Source of the DNA: Guopingia tenuis
GTDB taxonomy: Bacteria; Bacillota; Clostridia; Christensenellales; Christensenellaceae
NCBI RefSeq assembly: GCF_014384805.1
Contig: NZ_JACRSS010000005.1
Coordinates: 1 to 64,000 of the forward strand
Reading direction: 5' to 3'
Length of the DNA: 64,000 nt
Part shown: piece by piece, positions 1 to 8,302 of the stretch
Position numbering within the stretch: the stretch's first letter is position 1
How the letters are laid out: each line of letters begins with the position of its first letter
Translations under genes and position numbers: made by a program
The notes under the pieces: model-generated
What the model was told of the DNA's origin: nothing
What the model saw: the letters and a program-made list of their open reading frames with translations, nothing else
The model's database searches: none

Positions 1-113
1 CGGTGGCGATAGCTAAGAGGTACACCTGTTCCCATCCCGAACACAGAAGTTAAGCTCTTATACGCCGAAAGTACTTGGCTGGTGACGGCCCGGGAGGATA
101 GGTAGCTGCCGGT
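1..113 (+). rRNA. rrf: 5S ribosomal RNA (5' end at window edge)
   Basis: The first 113 bases carry the hallmarks of bacterial 5S rRNA: the conserved CCCATCCCGAACACAG segment at 33-48, the GAAGTTAAGC stretch at 46-55, and a 3' end (GCTGCCGG) that pairs with the 5' CGGTGGC. The first one to three bases may lie outside the window. It is probably the tail of an rRNA operon whose 16S and 23S genes are to the left. A terminator follows. Confidence 0.95.
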
Positions 114-141
114 ATCTAATTTATAGCTTTGAGCGAGGAAT

Positions 142-168
142 CCTTTGGTCTAAACCGGAGGGTTTTTT
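142..168 (+). terminator. Rho-independent terminator after 5S rRNA
   Basis: CCTTTGGT and ACCGGAGG pair across a CTAA loop (with a G-U pair) and are followed by six T. It fits the end of the rRNA operon. Confidence 0.8.
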
Positions 169-252
169 GCTTTTATGGAAAAATTTAATGGAGCACCCAT
201 CTCGCTTTTTCTGCTTGACGCTGCCAGTCCTCCATGATACACTTCATTTGAT

Positions 253-516
253 TTGAAGAATCATACGTCCGTGACAAAAAACGCGAAAGAATTTGTGTTG
301 GATATGGGCGGTGGAGGAATGAATAGAGAAGAAGCCAGCAGGGAAGCAAAACCAATGTTGGAAAAATGGCGCGATCAGAAAGATCAAATAGAGAAAGAAG
401 CAAGAAAAAACGGATTGTGGAAGGACATGGGACTAGATTCAAACAACAAGCTTTTCAAAGACGCTGATTTTGATGCAAAAGAAAAGTTAAAGAATATACA
501 ATTTTTGTTACTATAG
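253..516 (+). pseudogene. Unrecognised short ORF, possibly a C-terminal gene remnant
   Basis: An open frame runs from a stop at 235-237 to 516. Its only early start is a TTG at 253 without a convincing ribosome binding site; later ATGs are at 304 and 322. The product (87 aa or fewer) is hydrophilic and helical, rich in Lys, Glu and Asp, and ends in a short hydrophobic tail. I do not recognise the family. The missing 5' signals and the position between the rRNA terminator and mutY suggest the 3' remnant of a larger gene, but a short functional protein cannot be excluded. It ends 16 bases before mutY and may be co-transcribed with it. Confidence 0.35.
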
Positions 517-532
517 GCAGAGGAAAGGAATA

Positions 533-1639
533 TTGAAAAATAACGCAAAGGAAGTAAATAGAGATCAAGATTTAGAGCGACTCCGAAAAATTCCCGGGCC
601 GCTGGTTCAATGGTATCGGGAAAACGCCCGGAAACTGCCCTGGCGGGACGATCCTTCTCCCTATCGGGTGTGGGTTTCAGAAATCATGCTGCAGCAGACG
701 CGTATTGAGGCGGGAAAGCCTTATTTCCTCCGATTTGTGGAGCGGCTGCCGGATTTCTCATCCCTGGCAGAAGCGGAAGAAGAAACGCTGATGAAGCTTT
801 GGGAGGGTTTGGGATACTACAGCCGGGTACGGAACATGAAAAAGGCTGCTCAGATCATTGTGGAGAAATATGGCGGGAACATGCCGGCGGATTATGCGGC
901 CATCCTTTCCCTGCCCGGTGTGGGAGAATATACCGCGGGCGCCGTGGCCTCCATTGCCTTTGGCGTTCCTGTGCCTGCCGTGGATGGAAATGTCCTGCGG
1001 GTCTTATCACGGATTCTGGCCAGTGATGCGAATATTTTGCAGGATAAAGTGAAAAAGAGATTCCGTGAGCTTTTAGAGCAGGTGATTCCGGCAGATTGTC
1101 CCGGGGATTTTAATCAGGCGCTTATGGAGCTGGGGGCTCTGGTCTGTATCCCCGGAAAGGCGCGGTGTGAAGAATGTCCTGCCCGGAAATTTTGCCTGGC
1201 ACGGGAGCGGGGGATCACCGAACTGCTGCCAGTCAAGGCCAAGGCGAAGCCCCGCCGCATAGAAGAGCGGACTGTCGTCCTGCTGATTCGCCAAGGCCGC
1301 GTGGCGCTACAAAAGCGCCCTGAAACGGGATTGCTTGCCGGGCTATGGGAATTTCCTTCGGCAGAGGGAAAGCTCCCGGGCGAGGAAGTGCAGCAATGGG
1401 CCGAGGCGCAGGGACTGTCGCTGAAAATGTGGGAAATGCTTCCCCCTGCCAAGCATGTCTTTTCCCATATAGAATGGCATATGGCAGGAATTTTGGCTGT
1501 CTTAAAGCCGGACAGCCCGGAGGGTTCCTTTACATGGGTGGGGCCGGAGGAACTGGCTGGGGAATATGCTTTGCCTTCCGCCTTTCGGGCCTTTACTGAG
1601 CTTGCCTTTAAGATCCTGCAGTCTCCCAACGAAGTTTGA
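533..1639 (+). CDS. mutY: A/G-specific adenine DNA glycosylase MutY
   Basis: MutY removes adenine mispaired with 8-oxoguanine in base excision repair. The 368-residue product has the full family layout: catalytic Glu50 in SEIMLQQT, the helix-hairpin-helix LPGVGEYTAG near 127-136, catalytic Asp151 in VPAVDGNV, and a [4Fe-4S] ligand set Cys205-x6-Cys212-x2-Cys215-x5-Cys221. A C-terminal NUDIX-like region (about 245-360) recognises 8-oxoG in known MutY. The start is TTG, preceded by AGGAAAGG. The next upstream gene is an unrecognised remnant, and a strong hairpin terminator follows. The length is normal for the family. Confidence 0.95.
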   Translation: MKNNAKEVNRDQDLERLRKIPGPLVQWYRENARKLPWRDDPSPYRVWVSEIMLQQTRIEAGKPYFLRFVERLPDFSSLAEAEEETLMKLWEGLGYYSRVRNMKKAAQIIVEKYGGNMPADYAAILSLPGVGEYTAGAVASIAFGVPVPAVDGNVLRVLSRILASDANILQDKVKKRFRELLEQVIPADCPGDFNQALMELGALVCIPGKARCEECPARKFCLARERGITELLPVKAKAKPRRIEERTVVLLIRQGRVALQKRPETGLLAGLWEFPSAEGKLPGEEVQQWAEAQGLSLKMWEMLPPAKHVFSHIEWHMAGILAVLKPDSPEGSFTWVGPEELAGEYALPSAFRAFTELAFKILQSPNEV

Positions 1640-1645
1640 AAAGAC

Positions 1646-1678
1646 AAAAATGCTTGCTAAAGTTAGCAAGCATTTTTT
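1646..1678 (+). terminator. Terminator after mutY
   Basis: AAAAATGCTTGCTAA and its complement TTAGCAAGCATTTTT flank a 3-4 nt loop and end in a T run. The 5' A tract makes it possibly bidirectional. Confidence 0.85.
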
Positions 1679-1818
1679 ATATAGCGATGTAGGAAAGCAG
1701 CCGGGTGATGCCGCTTAGATGCTGGGATATAGCGGAGAACAACGCGGGGAAAGGGATGTGTGCTCTTTTCAGAGACCATGTTTTTTACTGAGCAGGAATA
1801 AAAAATGGGGAACGAAAA

Positions 1819-1846
1819 GGCAACGTTTCCAATGGGAAACGTTGCC
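1819..1846 (-). terminator. Terminator of the ychF operon
   Basis: GGCAACGTTTCC and GGAAACGTTGCC form a perfect 12-bp stem. On the minus strand it is followed by TTTTCG. It lies 12 bases past the stop of the small Cys-rich gene that ends this operon. Confidence 0.8.
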
Positions 1847-1858
1847 CAGATCCTTACC

Positions 1859-2257
1859 CTATTTTTGTTTGGAAACGATTTCGTCCAGAAGCCGGACTGC
1901 TGCGAGACACACGGGCAGACAGCGCGTCTCATCCACATTGTATTTGGGCTTTAGCTCACTGCATAGGGTACTTCCCATCTTTTCCCGGTATTTCTGCATA
2001 TATTCCGCGCATACCTTGCCGACATCCGAACCGTGAGCCTGCTGGGCTATGCGCATTTTCCCAATAGCACCGATGGCGCCGGCCACCGCGCCGCAGAGAT
2101 GGCCGCAGCCGCAGCCACCGCCAAAGCCGCCGATCACCTTCATGGCGTTGTCGTCAAGACCCAGCTGATAGGCGTCGTTGGCGGCATGTAGAACAGTTTC
2201 CGCGCAGTTGCAGTCCTTTTCCAAATAATATTGGGCCGTCAATTCCTCAATATTCAT
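1859..2257 (-). CDS. C_GCAxxG_C_C family protein (putative redox protein)
   Basis: The 132-residue product matches the C_GCAxxG_C_C family: an early CNCAETVL, a glycine-rich GGFGGGCGCGHLCGAVAGAIGAIG core and two late Cys (RCLPVC). Members are often found near redox or selenium/iron-sulfur functions, but the biochemical role is not established. I start at the ATG at 2255-2257, preceded by AGAAGGG. An upstream in-frame ATG would add 18 residues that overlap the ychF end and lack family similarity. It lies 19 bases downstream of ychF and is probably co-transcribed with it. Confidence 0.8.
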   Translation of the reverse strand: MNIEELTAQYYLEKDCNCAETVLHAANDAYQLGLDDNAMKVIGGFGGGCGCGHLCGAVAGAIGAIGKMRIAQQAHGSDVGKVCAEYMQKYREKMGSTLCSELKPKYNVDETRCLPVCLAAVRLLDEIVSKQK

Positions 2258-2276
2258 CGGTTTTCCCTTCTTTTTG

Positions 2277-3377
2277 TTATACATTGAATTTGAACAGGAC
2301 GATATCGCCATCCTGCATCACATATTCCTTGCCCTCCTGGCGAATCAGGCCCTTTTCCCTCGCCGTCTGCATATCTCCGCCCAGCTCCTTCAAGGCGTCA
2401 AAAGCGATGACCTCGGCCTTGATGAAGCCGCGCTCAAAGTCCGAATGGATTTTGCCAGCAGCCTGGGGAGCCTTCGTGCCTTTGGTAATCGTCCAGGCGC
2501 GGACCTCGGGCTTTCCCGCCGTGAGATAACTGATGAGGCCCAAAAGGGAATAGGATTTTTTCACCAGCTTGGAAAGGCCGGATTCCGCGATTCCCAATTC
2601 CTCCATAAACATGGCCTTTTCTTCACTTTCCAGCCCGGAGAGTTCTTCCTCCACCTTGGCGGAAACCGCCATCACTTCGGCGCCCTGCGGCTCGACATAT
2701 TCCCGGAGCTGCTTGACCAGAGGAAGATTATCCACATCCTCTCCGAGATCGCTCTCTGCGATGTTGGCCACATAGATTATGGGCTTATCCGTCAGCAGGA
2801 AGAGATCCCGCAAAAGCTCCTGTTCCTCTTTTTCCAGTGCCACGCTGCGGGCGGGCTGGCCGCTTTCCAGAGCAGCATACACGCGCTTTAGTGCATCGAC
2901 CTCAACGGCATATTTTTTGTCGCCGGTTTTGATCATTTTTTCCGAGCGCTGGAGTCGTTTGGATACTGTTTCCATATCCGCAAAGATCAGCTCAAAATTG
3001 ATGGTTTCCACATCCCGCACCGGGTTTACACTGCCGTCCACATGGGTGATGTTTTCATCCTCAAAGCAGCGCACCACCTGAACAATGGCGTCTACCTCCC
3101 GGATATGGGAAAGAAATTTGTTGCCCAATCCTTCGCCCTTGCTGGCTCCTTTGACAAGTCCAGCAATATCCACAAATTCGATGGTGGCGGGTGTAAATTT
3201 TTCGGGATGGTATATAGAAGCCAGATAGTCAAGCCGCGCATCCGGAACGCTCACGATGCCCACGTTGGGCTCGATGGTGCAAAACGGATAGTTGGCGCTG
3301 GCTGCTCCAGCCTGTGTAATTGCGTTAAATAATGTGCTCTTGCCTACGTTGGGCAGGCCGACTACTCCAAGTTTCAT
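2277..3377 (-). CDS. ychF: Redox-regulated ATPase YchF (Obg family)
   Basis: YchF is a ribosome-associated ATPase of the Obg/OLA1 group. The 366-residue protein begins with [15 protein letters not shown] (Walker A at about 7-15), has [16 protein letters not shown] (switch/Walker B) near 68-83 and a NxxE motif in place of NKxD (VANIAESD), which gives ATP over GTP preference in the family. It ends with a TGS-like domain whose last residues ([11 protein letters not shown]) are typical. A sigma-A-type promoter lies upstream, divergent from the uppP promoter. It is followed by the small Cys-rich gene. Confidence 0.97.
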   Translation of the reverse strand: MKLGVVGLPNVGKSTLFNAITQAGAASANYPFCTIEPNVGIVSVPDARLDYLASIYHPEKFTPATIEFVDIAGLVKGASKGEGLGNKFLSHIREVDAIVQVVRCFEDENITHVDGSVNPVRDVETINFELIFADMETVSKRLQRSEKMIKTGDKKYAVEVDALKRVYAALESGQPARSVALEKEEQELLRDLFLLTDKPIIYVANIAESDLGEDVDNLPLVKQLREYVEPQGAEVMAVSAKVEEELSGLESEEKAMFMEELGIAESGLSKLVKKSYSLLGLISYLTAGKPEVRAWTITKGTKAPQAAGKIHSDFERGFIKAEVIAFDALKELGGDMQTAREKGLIRQEGKEYVMQDGDIVLFKFNV

Positions 3378-3415
3378 GGTGACAGATCCCCTCTGGTATA
3401 AATTATCTGCTTCCT

Positions 3416-3444
3416 ATTATATATGGATATGGGAGGTTTCGCAA
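3416..3444 (-). promoter_or_regulatory. Sigma-A-type promoter for ychF
   Basis: On the minus strand TTGCGA and TATAAT are separated by exactly 17 bases. The -10 lies about 40 bases before the ychF start and is back to back with the uppP promoter. Confidence 0.75.
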
Positions 3445-3476
3445 GAAAAGAAACCGGCCGTGTCTTGAGAAAAAGG

Positions 3477-3505
3477 TTGTCCCTTTGGGATTTTATTGCT
3501 ATAAT
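3477..3505 (+). promoter_or_regulatory. Sigma-A-type promoter for uppP
   Basis: TTGTCC, a 17-base spacer and TATAAT at 3500-3505, about 60 bases before the uppP start codon. Confidence 0.75.
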
Positions 3506-3566
3506 GTCTTTTAGTTGTTTGAAAAATGGAAGGGAAGACTCAAAAAAGAATTGCAAGGAGGAGTCT

Positions 3567-4352
3567 ATGGGTATATTAGAGGCCATCGTTTTGGGAATTG
3601 TTCAGGGATTGACAGAGTTTTTGCCGGTATCCAGCAGCGGACACCTGGTGCTGTTTCAAAATATTTTCAATTCTCAGGGAGATATGATATTTTTTGACAC
3701 CATGCTGCATGTGGGAACGCTGGTTGCTGTGTTGGTGGTGTTCTGGCAGGATGTTGTGAGCATTCTGAAAAAGCCGGTGCAGAAGCTCACGGGACTGATC
3801 CTTGTGGCAACCGTGCCCGCAGTAGTGGCAACTTTATTATTTAAAGACTTCTTTGAGGGTTCTTTTGAGGGCCAATATCTGGGATATGGCTTTATCGTAA
3901 CGGCGATTCTTTTGGTGGCGGCGGAATGGGTAGAAAAGCGGTATCAAAAGCGGCGTAATAATGTAAAGTACCGGGATGCGGTTATCATGGGATGTGTGCA
4001 GGCTGTGGCTATTATGCCGGGCATCTCTCGATCCGGTTCCACGCTGGTGGGCGGTCTGTTTTCGGGTATAGACCGCAATCTGGCCGCGCGCTTTTCCTTC
4101 CTCATGAGCATTCCGGTGATATTGGGGTCGCTGGTGCTTCAGGGATATGACCTGATTAAAACCGGCGTGGGACAGATCGCAGTTCTGCCCACGATTGTGG
4201 GTATGTTGTTTGCGGCGGTGTCCGGTTTCCTGGCGATCCGTTTTATGCTCAACCTTATCCGTAAAAAGAAATTATATGGCTTCGCCATCTATGTTGGAAT
4301 TCTGGGGATCCTGGTGATCCTGGATCAAACGGTGTTCCATCTGGTATTCTAA
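3567..4352 (+). CDS. uppP: Undecaprenyl-diphosphatase UppP/BacA
   Basis: This integral membrane enzyme recycles undecaprenyl pyrophosphate to the monophosphate lipid carrier for cell-wall synthesis. Loss or excess changes bacitracin sensitivity. The 261-residue protein shows both signature motifs: GLTEFLPVSSSGH at 14-26 and PGISRSGST at 151-159. Several hydrophobic helices and a typical length support it. The ATG at 3567 is chosen because it has AAGGAGG upstream and starts with the family N-terminus; the open frame extends 48 codons further but that part is unrelated. A PlsC-like gene follows 23 bases later and may share the transcript. Confidence 0.96.
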   Translation: MGILEAIVLGIVQGLTEFLPVSSSGHLVLFQNIFNSQGDMIFFDTMLHVGTLVAVLVVFWQDVVSILKKPVQKLTGLILVATVPAVVATLLFKDFFEGSFEGQYLGYGFIVTAILLVAAEWVEKRYQKRRNNVKYRDAVIMGCVQAVAIMPGISRSGSTLVGGLFSGIDRNLAARFSFLMSIPVILGSLVLQGYDLIKTGVGQIAVLPTIVGMLFAAVSGFLAIRFMLNLIRKKKLYGFAIYVGILGILVILDQTVFHLVF

Positions 4353-4375
4353 GCGGCGCAGCCCTTGGGATTTAC

Positions 4376-5146
4376 ATGCAAAAGAAGAAAAAAAGATATT
4401 ACTCGACGACAAAACGATATGCAGCATGGAAGCATCCGCATCTTTTCTTCCGAGGCATTCTGGCCATCGGCCGGCTGGTCTTTCCCAAACATAAAACCTG
4501 CTGGCAGGAGGAGCCCCCGCCGGGAGAGGCGGCCATTTATTGCGCAAATCATGCAGGGGCCTATGGCCCTGTGGTTATGGTGACCAATTTTCCGCGGCCG
4601 TTCCGGCCCTGGGTGATCGATCAGGTCTGCTTTATGAAAACCTTTCCGGCCTTTTCCCGGATGGATTTCTGGCATCCGAAAAACCCTTTTTCCAAGGGGC
4701 TGTTTTGGGTGCTTTCCTATCTGCTGGCGCCGCTGGCAAAGGTGATTTTCTGCGGCGTGGAAGCGATTCCGGCCCATTTTAACGATAATGCCCATGTCAC
4801 CATTCAAAAGAGTGTTCAAACCCTGAGAGAAGGGAAGAACGTGGTGATTTTCCCGGAAAACCGGACGCCCTATTCCGAATATAACGAGGATTTTTCCTCT
4901 GGGTTTGTCTACGTGGCCCGGAGGTATTATCGAAAAACCGGCCAGTGCCTGCGGTTTTATCCCGTGTTTGCCTGCCGGTTTAACCACACGATACAGGTGG
5001 GAAAGCCCACTGTGTTCCGCCCGGAGGCGGATTTTGCCGAGGAGCGGGAGCGCATAAAAAATTATCTGCGGGATGAAATGACCCGGCTGGGACGCGCCCA
5101 GGGCGGCCCGGCAGAATACGACGTGGCGGACAAGCCTGTTTTATAG
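4376..5146 (+). CDS. PlsC-like acyltransferase homologue lacking the HX4D aspartate
   Basis: The 256-residue product resembles 1-acyl-glycerol-3-phosphate acyltransferases. It has the block-I-like NHAGAYGP at 58-65, a block-III-like FPENRTPY near 158-165 and a hydrophobic segment around 105-120. In active enzymes block I is HX4D. Here His59 is present but the Asp position (64) is Gly, and block III is FPENRT instead of FPEGTRS. It may act on an unusual substrate or have lost acyl transfer. It follows uppP closely, which suggests a lipid or envelope role. A terminator follows. The start codon has only a weak Shine-Dalgarno. Confidence 0.6.
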   Translation: MQKKKKRYYSTTKRYAAWKHPHLFFRGILAIGRLVFPKHKTCWQEEPPPGEAAIYCANHAGAYGPVVMVTNFPRPFRPWVIDQVCFMKTFPAFSRMDFWHPKNPFSKGLFWVLSYLLAPLAKVIFCGVEAIPAHFNDNAHVTIQKSVQTLREGKNVVIFPENRTPYSEYNEDFSSGFVYVARRYYRKTGQCLRFYPVFACRFNHTIQVGKPTVFRPEADFAEERERIKNYLRDEMTRLGRAQGGPAEYDVADKPVL

Positions 5147-5153
5147 AGAGCAG

Positions 5154-5178
5154 AAAACGGCGAAAGCCGTTTTTTGTT
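5154..5178 (+). terminator. Terminator after the uppP-acyltransferase unit
   Basis: AAAACGGC-GAAA-GCCGTTTT stem-loop with a stable GAAA tetraloop, followed by a T-rich tract. Confidence 0.85.
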
Positions 5179-5190
5179 TTGCTTTTCGCA

Positions 5191-5219
5191 TTGCATTCTT
5201 CGGGGGAGAGTGATACAAT
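5191..5219 (+). promoter_or_regulatory. Sigma-A-type promoter for the D-aminopeptidase gene
   Basis: TTGCAT, a 17-base spacer and TACAAT at 5214-5219. It follows the previous terminator and lies about 100 bases before the gene start. Confidence 0.7.
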
Positions 5220-5320
5220 AGCATCATCTTTTATGAATGTTTTTCCCAATGAAAAGGTCATATTGTTTGGGGGATTTTCCCCAGCTTCAAACTATACATG
5301 CAACAATGGAGGAATTAAAA

Positions 5321-6163
5321 ATGAAAGTGTTTTTGAGCGCGGATATTGAGGGCTGCTGCGGCGTTGCCTTTATCCATGACATGATGCCCGGGAAGTCCTG
5401 GTTCCCTTATTTTCAAAAGCAGCTGGGCCGGGAAGTGTCGGCGGCCTGTGAGGGCGCTCTGGCCGCCGGAGCGGAGAAAATTTTGGTCCGGGATTCGCAT
5501 TATCTGGGCTGCAATATTATCCCGACAGACCTGCCGGAGGATGAAAGGATCTTTTTGAGCCGCGGCGTACCCCATGACCCCTATGTGATGATGGGCGGCA
5601 TTCAGGATGATAAATACGATGCGGCGATCTTTGTCGCCTCCCATAGCGGCCGGCATTCCCGGGATACCAATGTGGCCCATACCTTTACGGACGCGCTGGA
5701 GGTGTTCACTATCAACGGCGTGAATATGAGCGAATTTACCCTTTCCGCCCTGATGGCTTCCTATAACAACGTTCCCGTCGTATTCCTGAGCGGGGATAAG
5801 GGCGCCTGCGATGAGGCCGAGGACGTGATGCCCGGCATCACCACGGTTTCCACCTTTGAATTGCAGGGCGGGCGCGCAGTGGTGGCGCAGCACCCCAATA
5901 TCGTCGTGAGAAAGATCCGCGAGAAGGTGCAGGAGGCGCTGGAGGGCGATTTCAGCAAGCTGATCGTACCGCTGCCGGAGGAATTTGATATGCGCATGCG
6001 CTTCCATGCCCATGCCCAGGCGTTTAATATGTCCTATTATCCCGGTGCAGAGCGGCTGGATAACTTTACGGTCCGCCTCTGCTCCAAGGACTTCATGGAT
6101 ATCCTGCGGTTTATTCATTTTGCCGTGATCCCGCTGCGGGGCGGCGAATTTGACCAAGACTAA
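5321..6163 (+). CDS. M55 family D-aminopeptidase (DppA-like)
   Basis: M55 peptidases are cytosolic zinc enzymes that release N-terminal D-amino acids, for example from D-Ala-containing cell-wall peptides. The 280-residue protein opens with MKVFLSADIEG, giving metal ligands Asp8 and Glu10 as in B. subtilis DppA. Further candidate ligands are His60 (RDSH), His108 (ASHSGRHS) and Glu138 (MSEFT). The ATG at 5321 has GGAGG upstream; the longer open frame has no matching extension in the family. It is followed after 17 bases by an esterase gene, probably in one operon. Confidence 0.88.
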   Translation: MKVFLSADIEGCCGVAFIHDMMPGKSWFPYFQKQLGREVSAACEGALAAGAEKILVRDSHYLGCNIIPTDLPEDERIFLSRGVPHDPYVMMGGIQDDKYDAAIFVASHSGRHSRDTNVAHTFTDALEVFTINGVNMSEFTLSALMASYNNVPVVFLSGDKGACDEAEDVMPGITTVSTFELQGGRAVVAQHPNIVVRKIREKVQEALEGDFSKLIVPLPEEFDMRMRFHAHAQAFNMSYYPGAERLDNFTVRLCSKDFMDILRFIHFAVIPLRGGEFDQD

Positions 6164-6180
6164 AAAAGGAGGAAACTTTT

Positions 6181-6984
6181 ATGGCACTGTTTCGAGGCGA
6201 TATCTATTCCCATGCCCTGAAGCTGGATACTCAGCTTTGTGTGATTTTTCCGGATGTTCCCTTCAACGTCGTTTCCCCTTATAAGGAGACGAAGGTGCTC
6301 TATCTTCTCCATGGGCTGACGGACAGCGCAACCGGCTGGGCCCGGCTGACCAACGCGGAATATCTGGCCATGGTGAACAACTATATCCTCATCATGCCTG
6401 AAGTGCAGCGCAGTTTTTATACGGATATGGCCTATGGCCCCAAATATTTCACCTATATTGCGGAGGAACTGCCCGAGCTGGTGAACAAAATGTTCCGCAT
6501 TCCGCAGGGGAAGGAGAATACGTTTATTGCCGGTCTCTCCATGGGCGGCTACGGCGCCTGCAAGATCGGCTTCAGCAAGCCGGAGAATTTTGGCGGCATC
6601 GGCTGTTTTTCCGGCGGCGTGGATACCGAATGGGTCGTCGGCGATTTCCTGAAGGAGAAAACCGAAGGGGATTTTGCCGATCAGAACGGCGATTATAAGG
6701 ACGTTGTGGCGATCTTTGGCCCGGATTATGCGGAAAAAGACTTAAATGATGTTTTCCGCCTGGGACGCGAACAGGCAAAGAACCCGGACCGCCCCCGGCT
6801 GCTTCAAACCTGCGGCACCGAGGATTTTCTCTATCAAGGCAATGCGAAATTCCGCAAAGCCCTGGAGGAGGCGGGATACGGCCACACCTATCTGGAATGG
6901 AAGGGCGCCCATGAATGGCCTTTCTGGAACAAATCTCTCGAGCTGGCCATGCATTTCTTCCGGGGTGAAGAAGTCCGGCCGTAA
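6181..6984 (+). CDS. Esterase family protein (esterase D / tributyrin esterase-like)
   Basis: This is a cytosolic alpha/beta-hydrolase of the putative esterase (esterase D-like) family, 267 residues. The oxyanion region is LLHGLTDS, the nucleophile Ser120 lies in GLSMGG, and the likely acid and base are in CGTEDFLY and GAHEWPFW. Such enzymes hydrolyse short-chain acyl esters, and some act on S-formylglutathione. The substrate here is unknown. It has an AAAAAGGAGG ribosome binding site and follows the D-aminopeptidase by 17 bases, so both may process peptidoglycan-derived or dietary small molecules. Confidence 0.85.
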   Translation: MALFRGDIYSHALKLDTQLCVIFPDVPFNVVSPYKETKVLYLLHGLTDSATGWARLTNAEYLAMVNNYILIMPEVQRSFYTDMAYGPKYFTYIAEELPELVNKMFRIPQGKENTFIAGLSMGGYGACKIGFSKPENFGGIGCFSGGVDTEWVVGDFLKEKTEGDFADQNGDYKDVVAIFGPDYAEKDLNDVFRLGREQAKNPDRPRLLQTCGTEDFLYQGNAKFRKALEEAGYGHTYLEWKGAHEWPFWNKSLELAMHFFRGEEVRP

Positions 6985-7007
6985 AAGAAGTTATAGGAAA
7001 AGATTCC

Positions 7008-7191
7008 ATGGGTTGGAGTTTTTTTAAACGGAGGAAGTCCCGCATGTCAGGAGATAGGCTCTACTTTGCCCTCCTGGGAGGAGGTTATTGCGGATTGCTA
7101 TGACCGCAGCCCGAAATTTTCAAAACATGTGGCAGCGGTCTTGTATACCCCGGAAAGGGATTTCCGGGCAGCACTGCCGTTTAAAGTATGA
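7008..7191 (+). pseudogene. Short unrecognised ORF with an apparent single-base frameshift
   Basis: An ATG at 7008 with AGGAAAAG upstream opens a frame (MGWSFFKRRKS...) that stops early. A second frame then reads WEEVIADCYDRSPKFSKH and ends at TGA 7189-7191 with natural-looking composition. The total of 184 bases is three times 61 plus one, so one extra base between about 7015 and 7060 would explain it. A run of seven T at 7019-7025 is one candidate site. The restored product would be about 60 aa of unknown function. Confidence 0.35.
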
Positions 7192-7202
7192 GGGCCAAAC
7201 CA

Positions 7203-7233
7203 AAGCGCCCGGCATATTTGCCGGGCGCTTTTT
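7203..7233. terminator. Bidirectional terminator between convergent genes
   Basis: AAAGCGCCCGGCA and TGCCGGGCGCTTT-like arms form a strong GC stem, with A tract before and T tract after. It serves the plus-strand esterase unit and the minus-strand SIS isomerase gene. Confidence 0.9.
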
Positions 7234-7276
7234 GCTGCTACATTTGAAAACGTGTATCCTCGGGCACTAAAAAGAG

Positions 7277-7850
7277 CTATTCCAGATTGGCGTGTCCAAA
7301 CCAGAGATCCTCCGTGACCTCTACGCCCCGTTTCGCCAGGATCATGACGGCGACAATATCCCCCCAACAGCAGGACGCACTGCTCAAAGAGCGTGGTCAT
7401 GGGCTGCTTGGAGGGGACGACATCGTCCATTGCCTTTTTATTCTTGCAGGGGATGCGCACGAAAACGTCGGTGATGGGGGAAATGGGATTATCCGGGATG
7501 CACCCGATATGGGCGATTTTCGCGACAAAGCCCTTGGCCTTTTTGGCCAGACCCGAGGGAACCAGCGTGGAGCCGCTGCCCGAGCCCACGATGAGAAGAT
7601 CCTTTTCACCGATGGGAGGCTCCGTGGTTTCGCCTACCACATACGTATCAAAGCCCAGATGCTTGAGGCGTTTCGCAATGGCCTGCAGGCTCAGCATCAC
7701 GCGCCCCACGCCCACAAAGAAAACCTTCTCCGCACTTTCCAGCGCATCAATCAAGGCGCCTACCTGGCTCGCGTCCACACCCGCCAATGCGGCATTCAGC
7801 TCTGCCAGCACCATGCTGCGCTTTTCATCGTATAATGCTTTGTAATCCAT
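7277..7850 (-). pseudogene. SIS-domain sugar-phosphate isomerase (6-phospho-3-hexuloisomerase-like), frameshifted
   Basis: SIS-domain proteins of this size isomerise phosphosugars; the 6-phospho-3-hexuloisomerase group makes fructose-6-phosphate in the ribulose monophosphate route. The frame from ATG 7848-7850 (AAGGAGAAG upstream) has FFVGVGRVMLSLQAIAKRL, LIVGSGSGST and an intact SIS fold. It continues to VLLLG, where a run of six C on the plus strand (7360-7365) breaks it. With five C, the frame goes on as DIVAVMILAKRG and ends with ...LWFGHANLE at 7277, the expected family C-terminus, giving about 190 aa. In the sequence as given, an unrelated tail is read instead. It could be a real pseudogene, slippage, or a base-calling error. 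Confidence 0.7.
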
Positions 7851-8302
7851 AGAACTTCTCCTTTCTTGATCCCGCCTGCACTCTTTTAAAAGAAAACAGA
7901 CAAAGAATATCCCATTGGTGCCGCGGCAGATCACCGCAAAGAAATGGCTATAGCACCCGGGAATTCCCCCATATTTTAAAGGGGGAACAAAAAGAGGGAT
8001 ACTGCGGTTTGAGAGCAGCGCATCGCAAAGGGAAACAACCGATGCTGCTTCTTTATAAATGGTGTTGTTGTATCTTGGCAATACCAGACGGAAAAGCTCT
8101 CATTCGTGATACACCGCTCCGGCGAGCCATCCATTGCATATATCCTCCGGCACAGCAGCCGTTTTTTTCTCCCATGCCTTCTTAACACCAGAATAACGAT
8201 AGGAAGGAGAAGCCGGCAGGGCTGAAAGAATAGCAGAGCGTGCAAGAATACACGATATAGGGATATTGCCTTATCAGGCGTCTAACTGTTGCCCTTTTGC
8301 TC
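7851..8302. other. Intergenic region without a recognised gene
   Basis: This holds the upstream region of the SIS isomerase gene and the downstream region of the epimerase gene. Short open frames exist on both strands but none has a ribosome binding site with family-like sequence. No clear terminator or riboswitch was recognised. Confidence 0.5.

Noticed and set aside
5315..6157. 280-codon minus-strand frame
   Set aside because: It is antisense to the M55 aminopeptidase, whose metal ligands are intact.
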